Shown here: one piece after another, positions 15,945-23,125 of the stretch
How positions within the stretch are numbered: position 1 is the stretch's first letter
Layout of the letters: each line of letters starts with the position of its first letter
Source: an archaeon
Lineage (GTDB): Archaea > Nanobdellota > Nanobdellia > SCGC-AAA011-G17 > PNOQ01
NCBI GenBank assembly: GCA_021107835.1
Contig: JAIOSD010000048.1
Location: 1-34,656 of the forward strand
Direction: 5' to 3'
DNA: 34,656 nt
Program-made: the position numbers and the translations under genes
The notes under the pieces: generated by a model
Database searches by the model: none
What the model saw: only the letters and a program-made list of their open reading frames with translations
Told to the model about the DNA's origin: nothing

Positions 15945-16127
15945 TTAATTAGGTCCCTCAAATCCACAAGAACAATTATACTTAATAGATTTATTTCTGC
16001 AATCCTTACATCTTACAATTTTAACTTTTCCACAACTAGGACAATCAAAACTAACAGAACCATTTATATTAGTTATATCCACATTACACGAACTGCATTT
16101 TGTAGCTTTACTTTTAACCATTTTCAT
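15945..16127 (-). CDS. Small zinc-ribbon protein, HVO_2753-like
   Basis: This 60-residue protein has multiple Cys pairs (KCSSCNVDI, DCPSCGKV, RCKDCRNK, NCSCGFEGP), which makes two zinc ribbons. The general layout, with a terminal CGFEGP, matches the archaeal family found immediately upstream of aEF1-beta and proposed to bind RNA. TTTATAAA at 16147-16154 is centred 23.5 bases before the ATG at 16127, which favours this start over the ATG at 16121. Its ribosome or RNA association is inferred from family and position. Confidence 0.88.
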   Translation of the reverse strand: MKMVKSKATKCSSCNVDITNINGSVSFDCPSCGKVKIVRCKDCRNKSIKYNCSCGFEGPN

Positions 16128-16146
16128 ATTTTGGGGCTTTAACCTA

Positions 16147-16154
16147 TTTATAAA
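16147..16154 (-). promoter_or_regulatory. TATA element of the zinc-ribbon/aEF1-beta operon
   Basis: TTTATAAA on the minus strand, centred 23.5 bases before the ATG at 16127. Confidence 0.5.
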
Positions 16155-16159
16155 TCTTT

Positions 16160-16792
16160 TTATCTTGGCACGATATGATGTTTAATACACACTGCACAAT
16201 ATTTTCTTATGTCTCCTCCACCCATTTCTTCAGATTCACTTTCATCTCCTGGAATAACCAATGGATCACTATAAAGAGCAGGTTTTCCATTTAACAATCT
16301 CTGAGTTCTAGTAGCAACTGCCCCACACTTTTGACCCAATTCATCAGTATACTGACAAAAAGCATGCCTTTTATCTACTTCATCAGCCAAAGCTTCTAAA
16401 TCACCCATAGGGCCAAAAGTATTTCCTCTAAAATCAAGGTCTAATCCAGCCAAAAGCACTTTTTTATCTGCCCTCAACAAAGTATTAACAATTCCAATTA
16501 ACCTTTTGTTAAAAAACTGACCTTCATCAATAATTACAAAATCAACACTACGATCTAACTTAGTTAGGATTCCTTGAGCCCCCCTAACCATGGTAGCAGA
16601 AATCTTATCTCCTGTTCTACTCTCTATAAACCCCTCAGAATATCGAGTATCTTTAGTTGGCTTAAAAGCCTGATAATCATACTTAGAATATTCCTCTATT
16701 CTTCTAGCTTGCCTAATTAATTCCTCAGTCTTTCCACAACCCATCGGCCCACTTATTACATACAAATAAGCAGATCTATCAAAACCAAACAT
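16160..16792 (-). CDS. tdk: Thymidine kinase (type II)
   Basis: Thymidine kinase phosphorylates thymidine to dTMP in nucleotide salvage. The 210-residue protein has a P-loop (GPMGCGKT, residues 15-22), the Asp/Glu motif in FVIIDEGQFF, the LDLDFRGNTFGPMG substrate segment, and a C-terminal lasso zinc site with Cys pairs (CQYTDELGQKC; CAVCIKHH). An ATG at 16804 is in frame, but the TATA element at 16815-16823 is 27 bases from the ATG at 16792 and only 15 from the other, so the shorter form is chosen. A salvage enzyme would suit a host-dependent DPANN cell; that is inference. Confidence 0.93.
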   Translation of the reverse strand: MFGFDRSAYLYVISGPMGCGKTEELIRQARRIEEYSKYDYQAFKPTKDTRYSEGFIESRTGDKISATMVRGAQGILTKLDRSVDFVIIDEGQFFNKRLIGIVNTLLRADKKVLLAGLDLDFRGNTFGPMGDLEALADEVDKRHAFCQYTDELGQKCGAVATRTQRLLNGKPALYSDPLVIPGDESESEEMGGGDIRKYCAVCIKHHIVPR

Positions 16793-16814
16793 TAAGAAAA
16801 GCAAATCAAAAAGA

Positions 16815-16825
16815 AATTAAAAAGG
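16815..16825 (-). promoter_or_regulatory. TATA element of the thymidine kinase gene
   Basis: CCTTTTTAATT on the minus strand, centred about 27 bases before the ATG at 16792; it decides the start of the gene. Confidence 0.5.
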
Positions 16826-16832
16826 TTGTGGT

Positions 16833-17822
16833 TTAGACATCATCTCTAATTCCTGCATCTGTAATGTAAAACATGCATTCGCCATCCTTAAGTGCAGGTG
16901 CATCAACTAATTTAGCAACTCTAGACCCTTTCTTACCTCTTCTTAAATATAACCTAGTCGTAGACGCATGAGCAACAATATGGCCCCCAATAGCTTCAGT
17001 TGGATCTCCAAAAAAAGTATCTGGTTTCGACATAACTTGATTAGTTACATACACAGCAATATTATATGTGTGCGCCAACTTCAACAAAACATGCATGTGT
17101 TTATTCAATTTCTGTTGTCTCTCCGCCAAAGTCCCCCTACCAACAAATTCACTTCTAAAGTGGCTCATCAAAGAATCCACAATAACTAATTTAACAGGAA
17201 CATTATCTTTATTTATCAATTCCTCAACTTTCTCTGCCAATAACATTTGATGGTCTGAATTAAATGCTCTTACAACCTTTATTTTCCCTAAAATATCCTT
17301 ATAATCAAGATTACTAATCTCAGCAATTTGCTTAACCCTCTCAGGTCTAAAAGTCCCCTCACTATCAATCCAAACAACAACCCCATTTGCACCGCCTTCT
17401 TTCAAAGGCAACTGCGCAGAAACAGCTAATTGATGTGCTAAAGCAGTTTTACCAGAACCATAAGCACCATAACACTCAGTTATTGAACCAGATTCCATTC
17501 CACCACCAATTAACTCATTAAATCCATTTGAACCAGTAGTAATCTTAATAACACTTTTTCTCTTCTCTAATAAATCTAACCCACTCTCAAACCCCATATT
17601 AAGTTTATCTCTAGCAACCTGAATCAACTTCCTAGCAACACTATCGCTAACACCAGAAGCGTCACCTAACTGCTTTAAACTAGCAACAGCAATAGATAAC
17701 AACGTATCATAACCAGCATCTTCTAGTTTTTCAACAGTTGCAGGACCAACACCAGGTAAGTCTGCAATACCAAACTCACCAGTTGGTTCTTCAATAGTTA
17801 TTTCTTCTTTACTCATTTTCAT
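16833..17822 (-). CDS. radA: DNA recombinase RadA
   Basis: RadA is the archaeal RecA/Rad51 recombinase that forms filaments on single-stranded DNA and exchanges strands. The 329-residue protein has an N-terminal helix-hairpin-helix domain (about 20-70: DLPGVGPATVEKLEDAGYDT), the core with Walker A GAYGSGKT (119-126), Walker B KLVIVDSLMSHFR, and the conserved LAERQQKLNKHMHVLLKLA and IAVYVTNQVMSKPD segments. The P-loop neighbourhood deviates from the usual GEFGSGKTQ: Glu is Ala, Phe is Tyr, and the following Gln is Ala. It overlaps the end of a small upstream gene by 14 bases and is probably cotranscribed with it. ATG codons at 17822 and 17816 are both possible starts. Confidence 0.95.
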   Translation of the reverse strand: MKMSKEEITIEEPTGEFGIADLPGVGPATVEKLEDAGYDTLLSIAVASLKQLGDASGVSDSVARKLIQVARDKLNMGFESGLDLLEKRKSVIKITTGSNGFNELIGGGMESGSITECYGAYGSGKTALAHQLAVSAQLPLKEGGANGVVVWIDSEGTFRPERVKQIAEISNLDYKDILGKIKVVRAFNSDHQMLLAEKVEELINKDNVPVKLVIVDSLMSHFRSEFVGRGTLAERQQKLNKHMHVLLKLAHTYNIAVYVTNQVMSKPDTFFGDPTEAIGGHIVAHASTTRLYLRRGKKGSRVAKLVDAPALKDGECMFYITDAGIRDDV

Positions 17823-18063
17823 CTTCCTCTTTAGAATCTAATAATATATTCTCTTGTGCCTTTTGTAATACTAAGATCGCTTTAGGAATATCATTCCTTC
17901 TCAAATTAATAGTTGCATCTCTCCAGATATTTTTATCATCTTTCCAAGACTTTCTCAAACTAATCGTTTTAAACTCAACCTTATCACCATTTACTTCTCT
18001 TTCGTTAAGCCAAATAGAACTCTCAATCGAGCCAGATTTATATTTTTTTATTGGTTTATTCAT
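17809..18063 (-). CDS. Small conserved protein upstream of radA, possible ssDNA-binding fold
   Basis: This 84-residue protein (MNKPIKKYKSGSIESSIWLN...) has alternating beta segments (SSIWLNER, DKVEFKTISLRKSWKD, WRDATINLRRND) followed by a helix (IPKAILVLQKAQENIL). The pattern ends with the N/R-x-x-DLPKA-like motif of a small protein family often found next to radA in archaea. The strand-strand-strand-strand-helix order resembles PC4/Whirly ssDNA-binding folds; this is inference. A GTG at 18072 is in frame, but a strong Shine-Dalgarno (GGAGGTGG, 18069-18076) five bases before the ATG at 18063 decides the start. It is the first gene of the radA unit. Confidence 0.75.
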   Translation of the reverse strand: MNKPIKKYKSGSIESSIWLNEREVNGDKVEFKTISLRKSWKDDKNIWRDATINLRRNDIPKAILVLQKAQENILLDSKEEDENE

Positions 18064-18068
18064 GTAAA

Positions 18069-18076
18069 CCACCTCC
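18069..18076 (-). promoter_or_regulatory. Strong Shine-Dalgarno of the radA operon
   Basis: GGAGGTGG on the minus strand, five bases before the ATG at 18063, is complementary to the archaeal 16S 3' end. It is the best such site seen in this window, where most first genes are leaderless. Confidence 0.7.
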
Positions 18077-18126
18077 TTGCTTTCGCGTCTTATTTCAACG
18101 GAAGTAAAATAGATAATTCAATCACA

Positions 18127-18134
18127 TTTATAAA
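18127..18134 (-). promoter_or_regulatory. TATA element of the radA operon (leadered)
   Basis: TTTATAAA centred at 18130.5 predicts transcription from about 18105, leaving a leader of about 40 bases that ends in the Shine-Dalgarno at 18069-18076. It contains GCGAAAGC (18079-18090 region), which could form a tiny GNRA-capped hairpin. Confidence 0.5.
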
Positions 18135-18150
18135 CCCTTTTCTGGTCCGT

Positions 18151-18166
18151 GGCAAGCTGGCAAGCT
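18151..18166. repeat. Two tandem copies of an 8-base unit after the nucleotidyltransferase gene
   Basis: GGCAAGCT occurs twice head to tail at 18151-18158 and 18159-18166, running into the stop codon of the gene on the minus strand. It probably arose by slippage; no function is apparent. Confidence 0.6.
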
Positions 18167-18974
18167 AAGCTTTTCTCAATTTCTCACGGACAATTTCCTC
18201 ATCTTCAGGATTAGTAACACCTATCCAAGAATCAGGAGTTTTATAAAGTTTTATAGAAATCTTACCCAACTCAACCAGGCTAGATAACTCATTAGGAAGC
18301 AAACATTCTGCCCTACGATCCCCAACATGTTCTTCTTTAAACCTATCTAACTTTTCACCAAAATAATCAACAACCTCAGGAGTTAATCCAAAAATATTCA
18401 TACTACACAAAGAATCCAGTGTAAGACCTATAGACCCCAAATCAGATTTAACTAATCCAAAAGTTTCCACCAAACTTCTCATATAATTAGAATCATCAAC
18501 TTCAAAAATAGCCCTATTAGTACTCCCTTCCTCAGGAATACCATCTCCCAAAGCATATCCAATACTAGCACACCCAGAATCTTCTTTAAGATGATCAACT
18601 AATTTACGGAAAGTATTACTTCCATACAAATCATCGCCATTACAAACCACAAAAGGGCAATCAATCACATCTCTAGCAGAATAAAGAGCATCAACAGTAC
18701 CCCAAGGCTTATCTCTAATCTTCGGATCAAATTTCTGCAAAGCATAATGAACAGGAATCTCATTAAAACTATTTCCAAACATTTCTTTAAAAGGTTTCTC
18801 AGTCAAATTACCAACAATAAAAATAATCTTAGTAAATCCAGCAGGCAAAGCTTGTTTCAAAGAATATTCAATTAAAGTTTCTCCTTCAGGACCAACCTTA
18901 GCAAATTGTTTAATCCTTCCTCCAAATCTACTAGATAACCCTGCAACCATATAAACCAAAGCTATATCATTCAT
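18165..18974 (-). CDS. NTP-transferase (sugar-1-phosphate nucleotidyltransferase-like)
   Basis: Enzymes of this fold activate sugar-1-phosphates as NDP-sugars for glycans. The 269-residue protein starts MNDIALVYMVAGLSSRFGG, a variant of the LxAGxGxR nucleotide-binding loop, followed by KQFAKVGPEGETLIEY. It also has the metal-binding VCNGDDLYG and a SIGYALGDG strand. The signature Lys/Pro-rich loop is altered, so the sugar and nucleotide cannot be named. The frame is open to 19013, but the ATG at 18974 is exactly 25.5 bases from TTTAAA (18997-19002), which fixes the start. The TATA element lies just before the cyclophilin stop, in a tail-to-head arrangement. Confidence 0.82.
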   Translation of the reverse strand: MNDIALVYMVAGLSSRFGGRIKQFAKVGPEGETLIEYSLKQALPAGFTKIIFIVGNLTEKPFKEMFGNSFNEIPVHYALQKFDPKIRDKPWGTVDALYSARDVIDCPFVVCNGDDLYGSNTFRKLVDHLKEDSGCASIGYALGDGIPEEGSTNRAIFEVDDSNYMRSLVETFGLVKSDLGSIGLTLDSLCSMNIFGLTPEVVDYFGEKLDRFKEEHVGDRRAECLLPNELSSLVELGKISIKLYKTPDSWIGVTNPEDEEIVREKLRKA

Positions 18975-18996
18975 AAAAATAAAGAAAAAAGAAGAG

Positions 18997-19002
18997 TTTA
19001 AA
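18997..19002 (-). promoter_or_regulatory. TATA element of the nucleotidyltransferase gene
   Basis: TTTAAA centred at 18999.5, exactly 25.5 bases before the ATG at 18974. Confidence 0.5.
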
Positions 19003-19009
19003 TATTTTA

Positions 19010-19534
19010 TCAAACTAAACTCGCTTTAATAATTTTAACTTCTTCTAAAGGCCTATCTGAAGAATCTTTTTCAACTTTAGCAATTGCATCTACAACATCC
19101 ATCCCTTCAATAACAGTTCCAAAAACAGGATGCTTTCCATCTAAGAAATTATTATTTACTAAGTTAATAAAAAACTGACTTGAACCTGTATTGGGACCTG
19201 CATTTGCCATAGAGATAGTACCTCTATTGTTTTTAAGTTCTCCAAACTCATCTTGAATATTTGGAATACTAGGATCTCCCATCCCAGTACCAGTTGGATC
19301 TCCACCTTGTATCATAAACCCACTAATAACTCTATGAAAAATAACCCCCTCATAAGTCCCTTTTTCTACTAAACTTACAAAATTTCCTGTTGTAATAGGC
19401 ATATCCTCAGCCATTTCTATTTTAATATTTCCTTTATTTGTTTCAAGTAAAACCACTTGCTTATTTCCATTACCTACCATAAGTATAGCCCCCAATAATA
19501 AAACCAATATAATAATAATTATTTTAGTTTTCAT
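19010..19534 (-). CDS. Membrane-anchored cyclophilin-type peptidyl-prolyl isomerase
   Basis: Cyclophilins catalyse cis-trans isomerisation of X-Pro bonds in folding proteins. The 174-residue protein has an N-terminal hydrophobic helix (about 4-20) and then a complete small cyclophilin domain: VIFHRVISGFMIQGGDPTGTG (catalytic Arg in FHRV, Phe and Gln following), GTISMANAGPNTGSSQFFI, and LDGKHPVFGTV. The anchor has no Cys lipobox, so a transmembrane tether or an uncleaved signal is likely. It would act outside the membrane, perhaps on surface or pilus proteins (inference). A TATA element (19555-19565) lies 26 bases upstream. Confidence 0.93.
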   Translation of the reverse strand: MKTKIIIIILVLLLGAILMVGNGNKQVVLLETNKGNIKIEMAEDMPITTGNFVSLVEKGTYEGVIFHRVISGFMIQGGDPTGTGMGDPSIPNIQDEFGELKNNRGTISMANAGPNTGSSQFFINLVNNNFLDGKHPVFGTVIEGMDVVDAIAKVEKDSSDRPLEEVKIIKASLV

Positions 19535-19554
19535 TTTAAATTTGAGATTAAAAG

Positions 19555-19565
19555 ATATATATAAA
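19555..19565 (-). promoter_or_regulatory. TATA element of the cyclophilin gene
   Basis: TTTATATATAT centred about 26 bases before the ATG at 19534. Confidence 0.5.
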
Positions 19566-19570
19566 CTTAA

Positions 19571-20023
19571 CTATATCAAAATCAAAATAACACCAACTAA
19601 GAACAAGAAAAACAAAAAATAATCAATAATACTATTTCCTTTTAAAATCCCACTAAGTCTCGTTGTTAAAGGCCACAAAGGCCTTGTCCCTTTCTTAGTA
19701 AAACTATCTAAAAAGATGTGACTAAAATACCCAATAAGAACAGCTGCCCCATAAGTCTCTCCAAAAAGAACTACAAACAAAAGAAAAAAAGCAAAAGCTA
19801 ACAACAAACTATGTATTAAACCTCTATGCCCTAAAAAGAAATTAATCATCCAAGAAAAAGGTTTAGTTTTCTGTCCAATCTTACTTTTATGAAAATCAAT
19901 ATCTGGAAAAATAGCAAAGAAAGCACCAACTAAAACAAATAAAAATATATGTTCAACAGCAAAAGCTTTAGCAAAAAATATGCTAAGTAAAATACCAAAC
20001 ATTAAATGGGTTTTGAACATCAT
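19571..20023 (-). CDS. DUF457/YdjM-type membrane metal-dependent hydrolase-like protein
   Basis: The 150-residue membrane protein has the conserved polar residues of the YdjM/DUF457 family: His6 in MMFKTHLMFG, FPDIDFH, GHRGLIHSLL, and GYFSHIFLDSFT. The KKGTRPLWPL segment and a C-terminal hydrophobic helix follow. The conserved His/Asp residues suggest a metal site at the membrane surface. The family is named as a hydrolase, but the substrate is unknown. A TATA-like element at 20046-20056 precedes it at about 28 bases. Confidence 0.85.
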   Translation of the reverse strand: MMFKTHLMFGILLSIFFAKAFAVEHIFLFVLVGAFFAIFPDIDFHKSKIGQKTKPFSWMINFFLGHRGLIHSLLLAFAFFLLFVVLFGETYGAAVLIGYFSHIFLDSFTKKGTRPLWPLTTRLSGILKGNSIIDYFLFFLFLVGVILILI

Positions 20024-20080
20024 AAGACTAAAACTGGAAATACAAGTATATTAAAATAATTATGACGTAACATATAAGTG

Positions 20081-20088
20081 TATTTAAA
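20081..20088 (+). promoter_or_regulatory. TATA-like element of the small gene at 20119
   Basis: TATTTAAA with TTTAAA at 20083-20088, about 33 bases before the ATG, implying a leader of roughly 8 bases. Confidence 0.35.
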
Positions 20089-20118
20089 CAAGATTATCCC
20101 AATTAAGTAAGTAATAAA

Positions 20119-20280
20119 ATGGACAAAAAGGAAAGAAAAGAAGTTATCCAGATATGCCTAGAAGCAGAATTAATTTTAGAAAGACATTACGAAAAAGTTT
20201 GGGGAGAAGGAAATGAAGCAATCCAATACATTGAAGAAAAAATATATGGCATAAAATACGAAAATCAGACTGCTCTATAA
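20119..20280 (+). CDS. Small charged protein of unknown function
   Basis: The frame encodes 53 residues (MDKKERKEVIQICLEAELIL and onward), strongly helical and amphipathic, with a mix of Lys/Glu and no membrane segment. It is an isolated plus-strand gene between two minus-strand genes with a TATA-like element upstream, which supports it as real, but the length makes the call uncertain. I do not recognise a family. A small protein partner or a regulator are both possible. Confidence 0.5.
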   Translation: MDKKERKEVIQICLEAELILERHYEKVWGEGNEAIQYIEEKIYGIKYENQTAL

Positions 20281-20298
20281 AACTTCAATCATTTTAAC

Positions 20299-20907
20299 TT
20301 ATTTTATTAATCTTTTTATTTCATCAATATGTTTTTTACGATCCCCAATCTTAACTACTGGAAATCCATACTTTTTTGCCTCTCTTAAAATATATTTATT
20401 AAATTCTACCACCCATTCAATCTCTTTTTCTTTAACCGAATCAGGATACTTATCCGCATCACTCCATAAACCTCTTGTGAAAACAATTTCACGAATACGT
20501 TCAATATCATCTTCTAAAAGAAAAAGAATCTTAACTTCTTTACCAGGTATCGACAAATTCTTTATTAATTTAGGCAAAATGGCTACGCCTTCCACAATAA
20601 AGGATTTCCATACATAATCAGTCTCTATTAAAGCTTTAACCCCTTTCCAAACATCAACACTTTCATCATTCTGAAATTTTACAATTTGTTTAGCAGATCT
20701 TTTTGAAAGAAATTCAACCGCCATATCAGGAGTGGCGCCTTCAATATCAAACAATCTTGGAAAATCTTTTTTTCTAACAATTTTTCTCATCTGTAATCTA
20801 ATAGTATCCGTAGAAATCCAAGGCAACTTAAGCTCTTCTGCAATTTTTCTAGCAACATAACTTTTCCCTACAGTTGGAGCCCCCCCAATTAAAATTACTT
20901 TTTCCAT
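20299..20907 (-). CDS. P-loop kinase, 2-phosphoglycerate kinase-like
   Basis: This 202-residue protein starts MEKVILIGGAPTVGKSYVAR, an N-terminal Walker A (GGAPTVGKS) followed by the small-molecule-kinase strand PWISTDTIR. It also has the Walker B-like FIVEGVAILP and an Arg-containing lid region (RIREIVFTRGLW). The order of motifs resembles 2-phosphoglycerate kinase and AAA_33/zeta-type phosphotransferases. The substrate cannot be fixed by sequence reading; a small alcohol or sugar acid is likely. It has its own TATA element (20930-20937) 26.5 bases upstream. There is no antitoxin gene beside it, so a toxin role is unlikely. Confidence 0.75.
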   Translation of the reverse strand: MEKVILIGGAPTVGKSYVARKIAEELKLPWISTDTIRLQMRKIVRKKDFPRLFDIEGATPDMAVEFLSKRSAKQIVKFQNDESVDVWKGVKALIETDYVWKSFIVEGVAILPKLIKNLSIPGKEVKILFLLEDDIERIREIVFTRGLWSDADKYPDSVKEKEIEWVVEFNKYILREAKKYGFPVVKIGDRKKHIDEIKRLIK

Positions 20908-20929
20908 AAATATACAAACAATTAAACCC

Positions 20930-20937
20930 TTTTATAA
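20930..20937 (-). promoter_or_regulatory. TATA element of the P-loop kinase gene
   Basis: TTATAAAA centred 26.5 bases before the ATG at 20907. Confidence 0.5.
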
Positions 20938-20943
20938 TAATTT

Positions 20944-21930
20944 CTAATCACAAATTTCAATCATCTTAGCAGGATCCAAAGCCTTAATATCAGAACTAGT
21001 AAACTCTAACCGATCAAACATAGTATTTTTAGTAACTCTACCACTAATACTTAATTGCTTACCAAGAACCTCCTTCTTAAATCCCTCAAATATCTCAGAA
21101 CTAGCCTCAGCTATTTTATCATTTTTACAACCAAGTAACTGCTCAGCTTGATTAGAAAAACACACAACGCGAATATTATTGCTACCATCGTCAAAGAAAA
21201 TATTCACAATAGAAGATTTTCTGGCACTAACAGCACCATGAGTCTTACAAGACCCATCAGGAAGAACTTTACGATTACACTCAGGACAAGCCAAATAATG
21301 TCTAGGTTCAAATAGTTGCACAACAGTGCCTTGTAACTCAGCAAACATACCCTCTTTTAACTCACAAATCTTACAAACTTCAGCACTAGGCCTTTCAAGC
21401 ACTTGATTCTGAACCTCACCAATTTTCTCACCTTTAGGATTTATTTCCATCTGAGCCTTATTACCCAAATGTAACTCATTATAACCATTATTAACTCTAG
21501 AATAAGCATTACGAACTTTCAAAATATCTCCTTCATTAAGATTTCCTTCTTCAATCTCAGATATCAACTTCTCATCCCACATAACAACACGAATAGTAGC
21601 AGTTTCATCTCCAATAACAATATTAGCAACCTTACCACTACGACCGTTCTTATTAAACTCTCTAACACCATACATTTGCAAAACCTTACCCACTGCATTA
21701 ACAGAACCAACACCCTTAGGAATTTCTTTAATCTTTAAGCGTTTACCAGTTAAATCTTCACTCATTTTAACACCTAACTGATTAGCAACTATTTGCGCAG
21801 CACCTTCTTTACTAATTAAATCAGATAACTGAGAAATTTTCTCATTGATTTTCTCATCCAAATCTTCTTTAGAAATCTCTTTCTCTTTCAGAATTTTTTC
21901 AACAATATCTTCGTATTTTAAACCAAACAT
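20944..21930 (-). CDS. rpa: Replication protein A (single-stranded DNA-binding protein)
   Basis: RPA coats single-stranded DNA in replication and repair. The 328-residue protein has an N-terminal helical segment (1-55), an OB fold at about 70-165 (VNAVGKVLQMYGVREF, ANIVIGDETATIRVVMWDE) and a second OB domain at about 190-310. The second carries a zinc site (C215, C218, C228, H231 in ACPECNRKVLPDGSCKTHG). This matches the euryarchaeal RPA plan. The start overlaps the end of a prepilin-like gene by 13 bases, with GGAG eleven bases upstream and no TATA element at leaderless spacing. It therefore seems to be read from the prepilin promoter at about 24090. Confidence 0.93.
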   Translation of the reverse strand: MFGLKYEDIVEKILKEKEISKEDLDEKINEKISQLSDLISKEGAAQIVANQLGVKMSEDLTGKRLKIKEIPKGVGSVNAVGKVLQMYGVREFNKNGRSGKVANIVIGDETATIRVVMWDEKLISEIEEGNLNEGDILKVRNAYSRVNNGYNELHLGNKAQMEINPKGEKIGEVQNQVLERPSAEVCKICELKEGMFAELQGTVVQLFEPRHYLACPECNRKVLPDGSCKTHGAVSARKSSIVNIFFDDGSNNIRVVCFSNQAEQLLGCKNDKIAEASSEIFEGFKKEVLGKQLSISGRVTKNTMFDRLEFTSSDIKALDPAKMIEICD

Positions 21931-22679
21931 TGAAATGTATCTCCAACCAAAGGATTCAACTCCTTAAAGTCAACAGCCGCCTTCAGAACCACCTCTTTTT
22001 CCCCAAAGACGTCTGTTATACTATCGGAAACCATCTCTACTTTAAATAGATTATTGTTCTCCTCAAAATAGAATTTTGCATTATTATCCCAACATCCTTT
22101 ATCTGCCCCACAAAGATCTACCACACTTTTAAGTTCATCTACATTTTCTAAAAAAGAATTAAAATCATAATCATAAAAAACATTAATATTACCCATAGGC
22201 CTATGTTTTATCTCATAACCATCTCTATCAACAACATACTCTTCAACAGAATCTAAATCTACAACCATTCCACCTTTTTCAAAAATTAAATCAGTTTCAT
22301 ACCCTCCAAAGAAATCCATTCTAGCATTCAAAAGAGAAATAAAACTACTCTCTAAACTACCAATATTAGGATAACAATCTACATCGCCCCTAACAAAATA
22401 AACATATCCATCATCAGTACTATCCCCTTCAAAATTACCCCCAAAATTACCAAATTCAACAATCAAATCAGAAAAGCCTTGTTTCAAAACCTGTTTATCA
22501 TAAATCAAATCTTTTTCCCCATCAAAGGATAACTGAATAAGATCTAACTGCATCTCACCCACATATCCTTTTTGATTTTCCATAGCTTGAGTAAATAAAA
22601 CTAAAGATAAACCAAAGGATAAAACTACAAAAACTAAAACAAAGTGGACCAACATCTCTCCTTTTTTATTTAAAGACAT
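21918..22679 (-). CDS. Prepilin-like protein with class III signal (large)
   Basis: This 253-residue protein begins MSLNKKG followed directly by a hydrophobic helix (EMLVHFVLVFVVLSFGLSL), the archaeal prepilin arrangement: the peptidase would cut after the Gly and leave the helix as a polymerisation domain. The large outer domain contains a few Cys (VDCYP, DLCGADKGCWD, FQCLV) and acidic loops. It overlaps the next gene upstream by 10 bases and RPA downstream by 13. Because the soluble domain is much larger than in a major pilin, a minor or tip pilin is more likely. Confidence 0.75.
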   Translation of the reverse strand: MSLNKKGEMLVHFVLVFVVLSFGLSLVLFTQAMENQKGYVGEMQLDLIQLSFDGEKDLIYDKQVLKQGFSDLIVEFGNFGGNFEGDSTDDGYVYFVRGDVDCYPNIGSLESSFISLLNARMDFFGGYETDLIFEKGGMVVDLDSVEEYVVDRDGYEIKHRPMGNINVFYDYDFNSFLENVDELKSVVDLCGADKGCWDNNAKFYFEENNNLFKVEMVSDSITDVFGEKEVVLKAAVDFKELNPLVGDTFQCLV

Positions 22680-23125
22680 TTTTCCACCCCTTTCTCTTCA
22701 TATTCAGAAATATCCAAACAAATTTGAATTAAATCATCTTTACCCGGATAAGGGATACAAATACTTTTACCATTGTTTCCAGAACCAAATTCTAAATTAC
22801 CAAGATCTAGATAATAACAATCCCCATAAACTGCACTAAAAAGATTATTAGTAACACTCACTAATTTATCTTCATAAGAAGAATCAACTAAAAAAAGATT
22901 AATTAAGTCAGAAACATCACCAACCTCAACAGGTGTATTCAAATAATTGTTCAATACAAAAATATTCTCTTTTGCATAGAGAGCCTCTTTAACAGCAATT
23001 TCTTCATCTTTATCTTTAGTAACACCAGGAATAATAAATACTAAAAAAATTAAAAGTAAAAAAGCAAACACTAAGAAAACTCCAAAAGCTTCTGCCAAAT
23101 CCAAACTTCCTCTTTTATTTAACAT
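22670..23125 (-). CDS. Prepilin-like protein with class III signal
   Basis: This 151-residue protein has MLNKRG then a helix (SLDLAEAFGVFLVFAFLLLIFLV), with Asp and Glu in the first residues after the cut, similar to the Glu that matters in pilin assembly. The outer part has Cys pairs (YGDCYYL, KSICIPY, IQICLDI, VEKCL). It overlaps both neighbours by about 10 bases, so all are translated from one mRNA. Confidence 0.75.
   Translation of the reverse strand: MLNKRGSLDLAEAFGVFLVFAFLLLIFLVFIIPGVTKDKDEEIAVKEALYAKENIFVLNNYLNTPVEVGDVSDLINLFLVDSSYEDKLVSVTNNLFSAVYGDCYYLDLGNLEFGSGNNGKSICIPYPGKDDLIQICLDISEYEEKGVEKCL

Noticed and set aside
20299..20907. Zeta-toxin-like reading of the P-loop kinase
   Set aside because: There is no adjacent antitoxin gene; the motif order fits a small-molecule kinase better.
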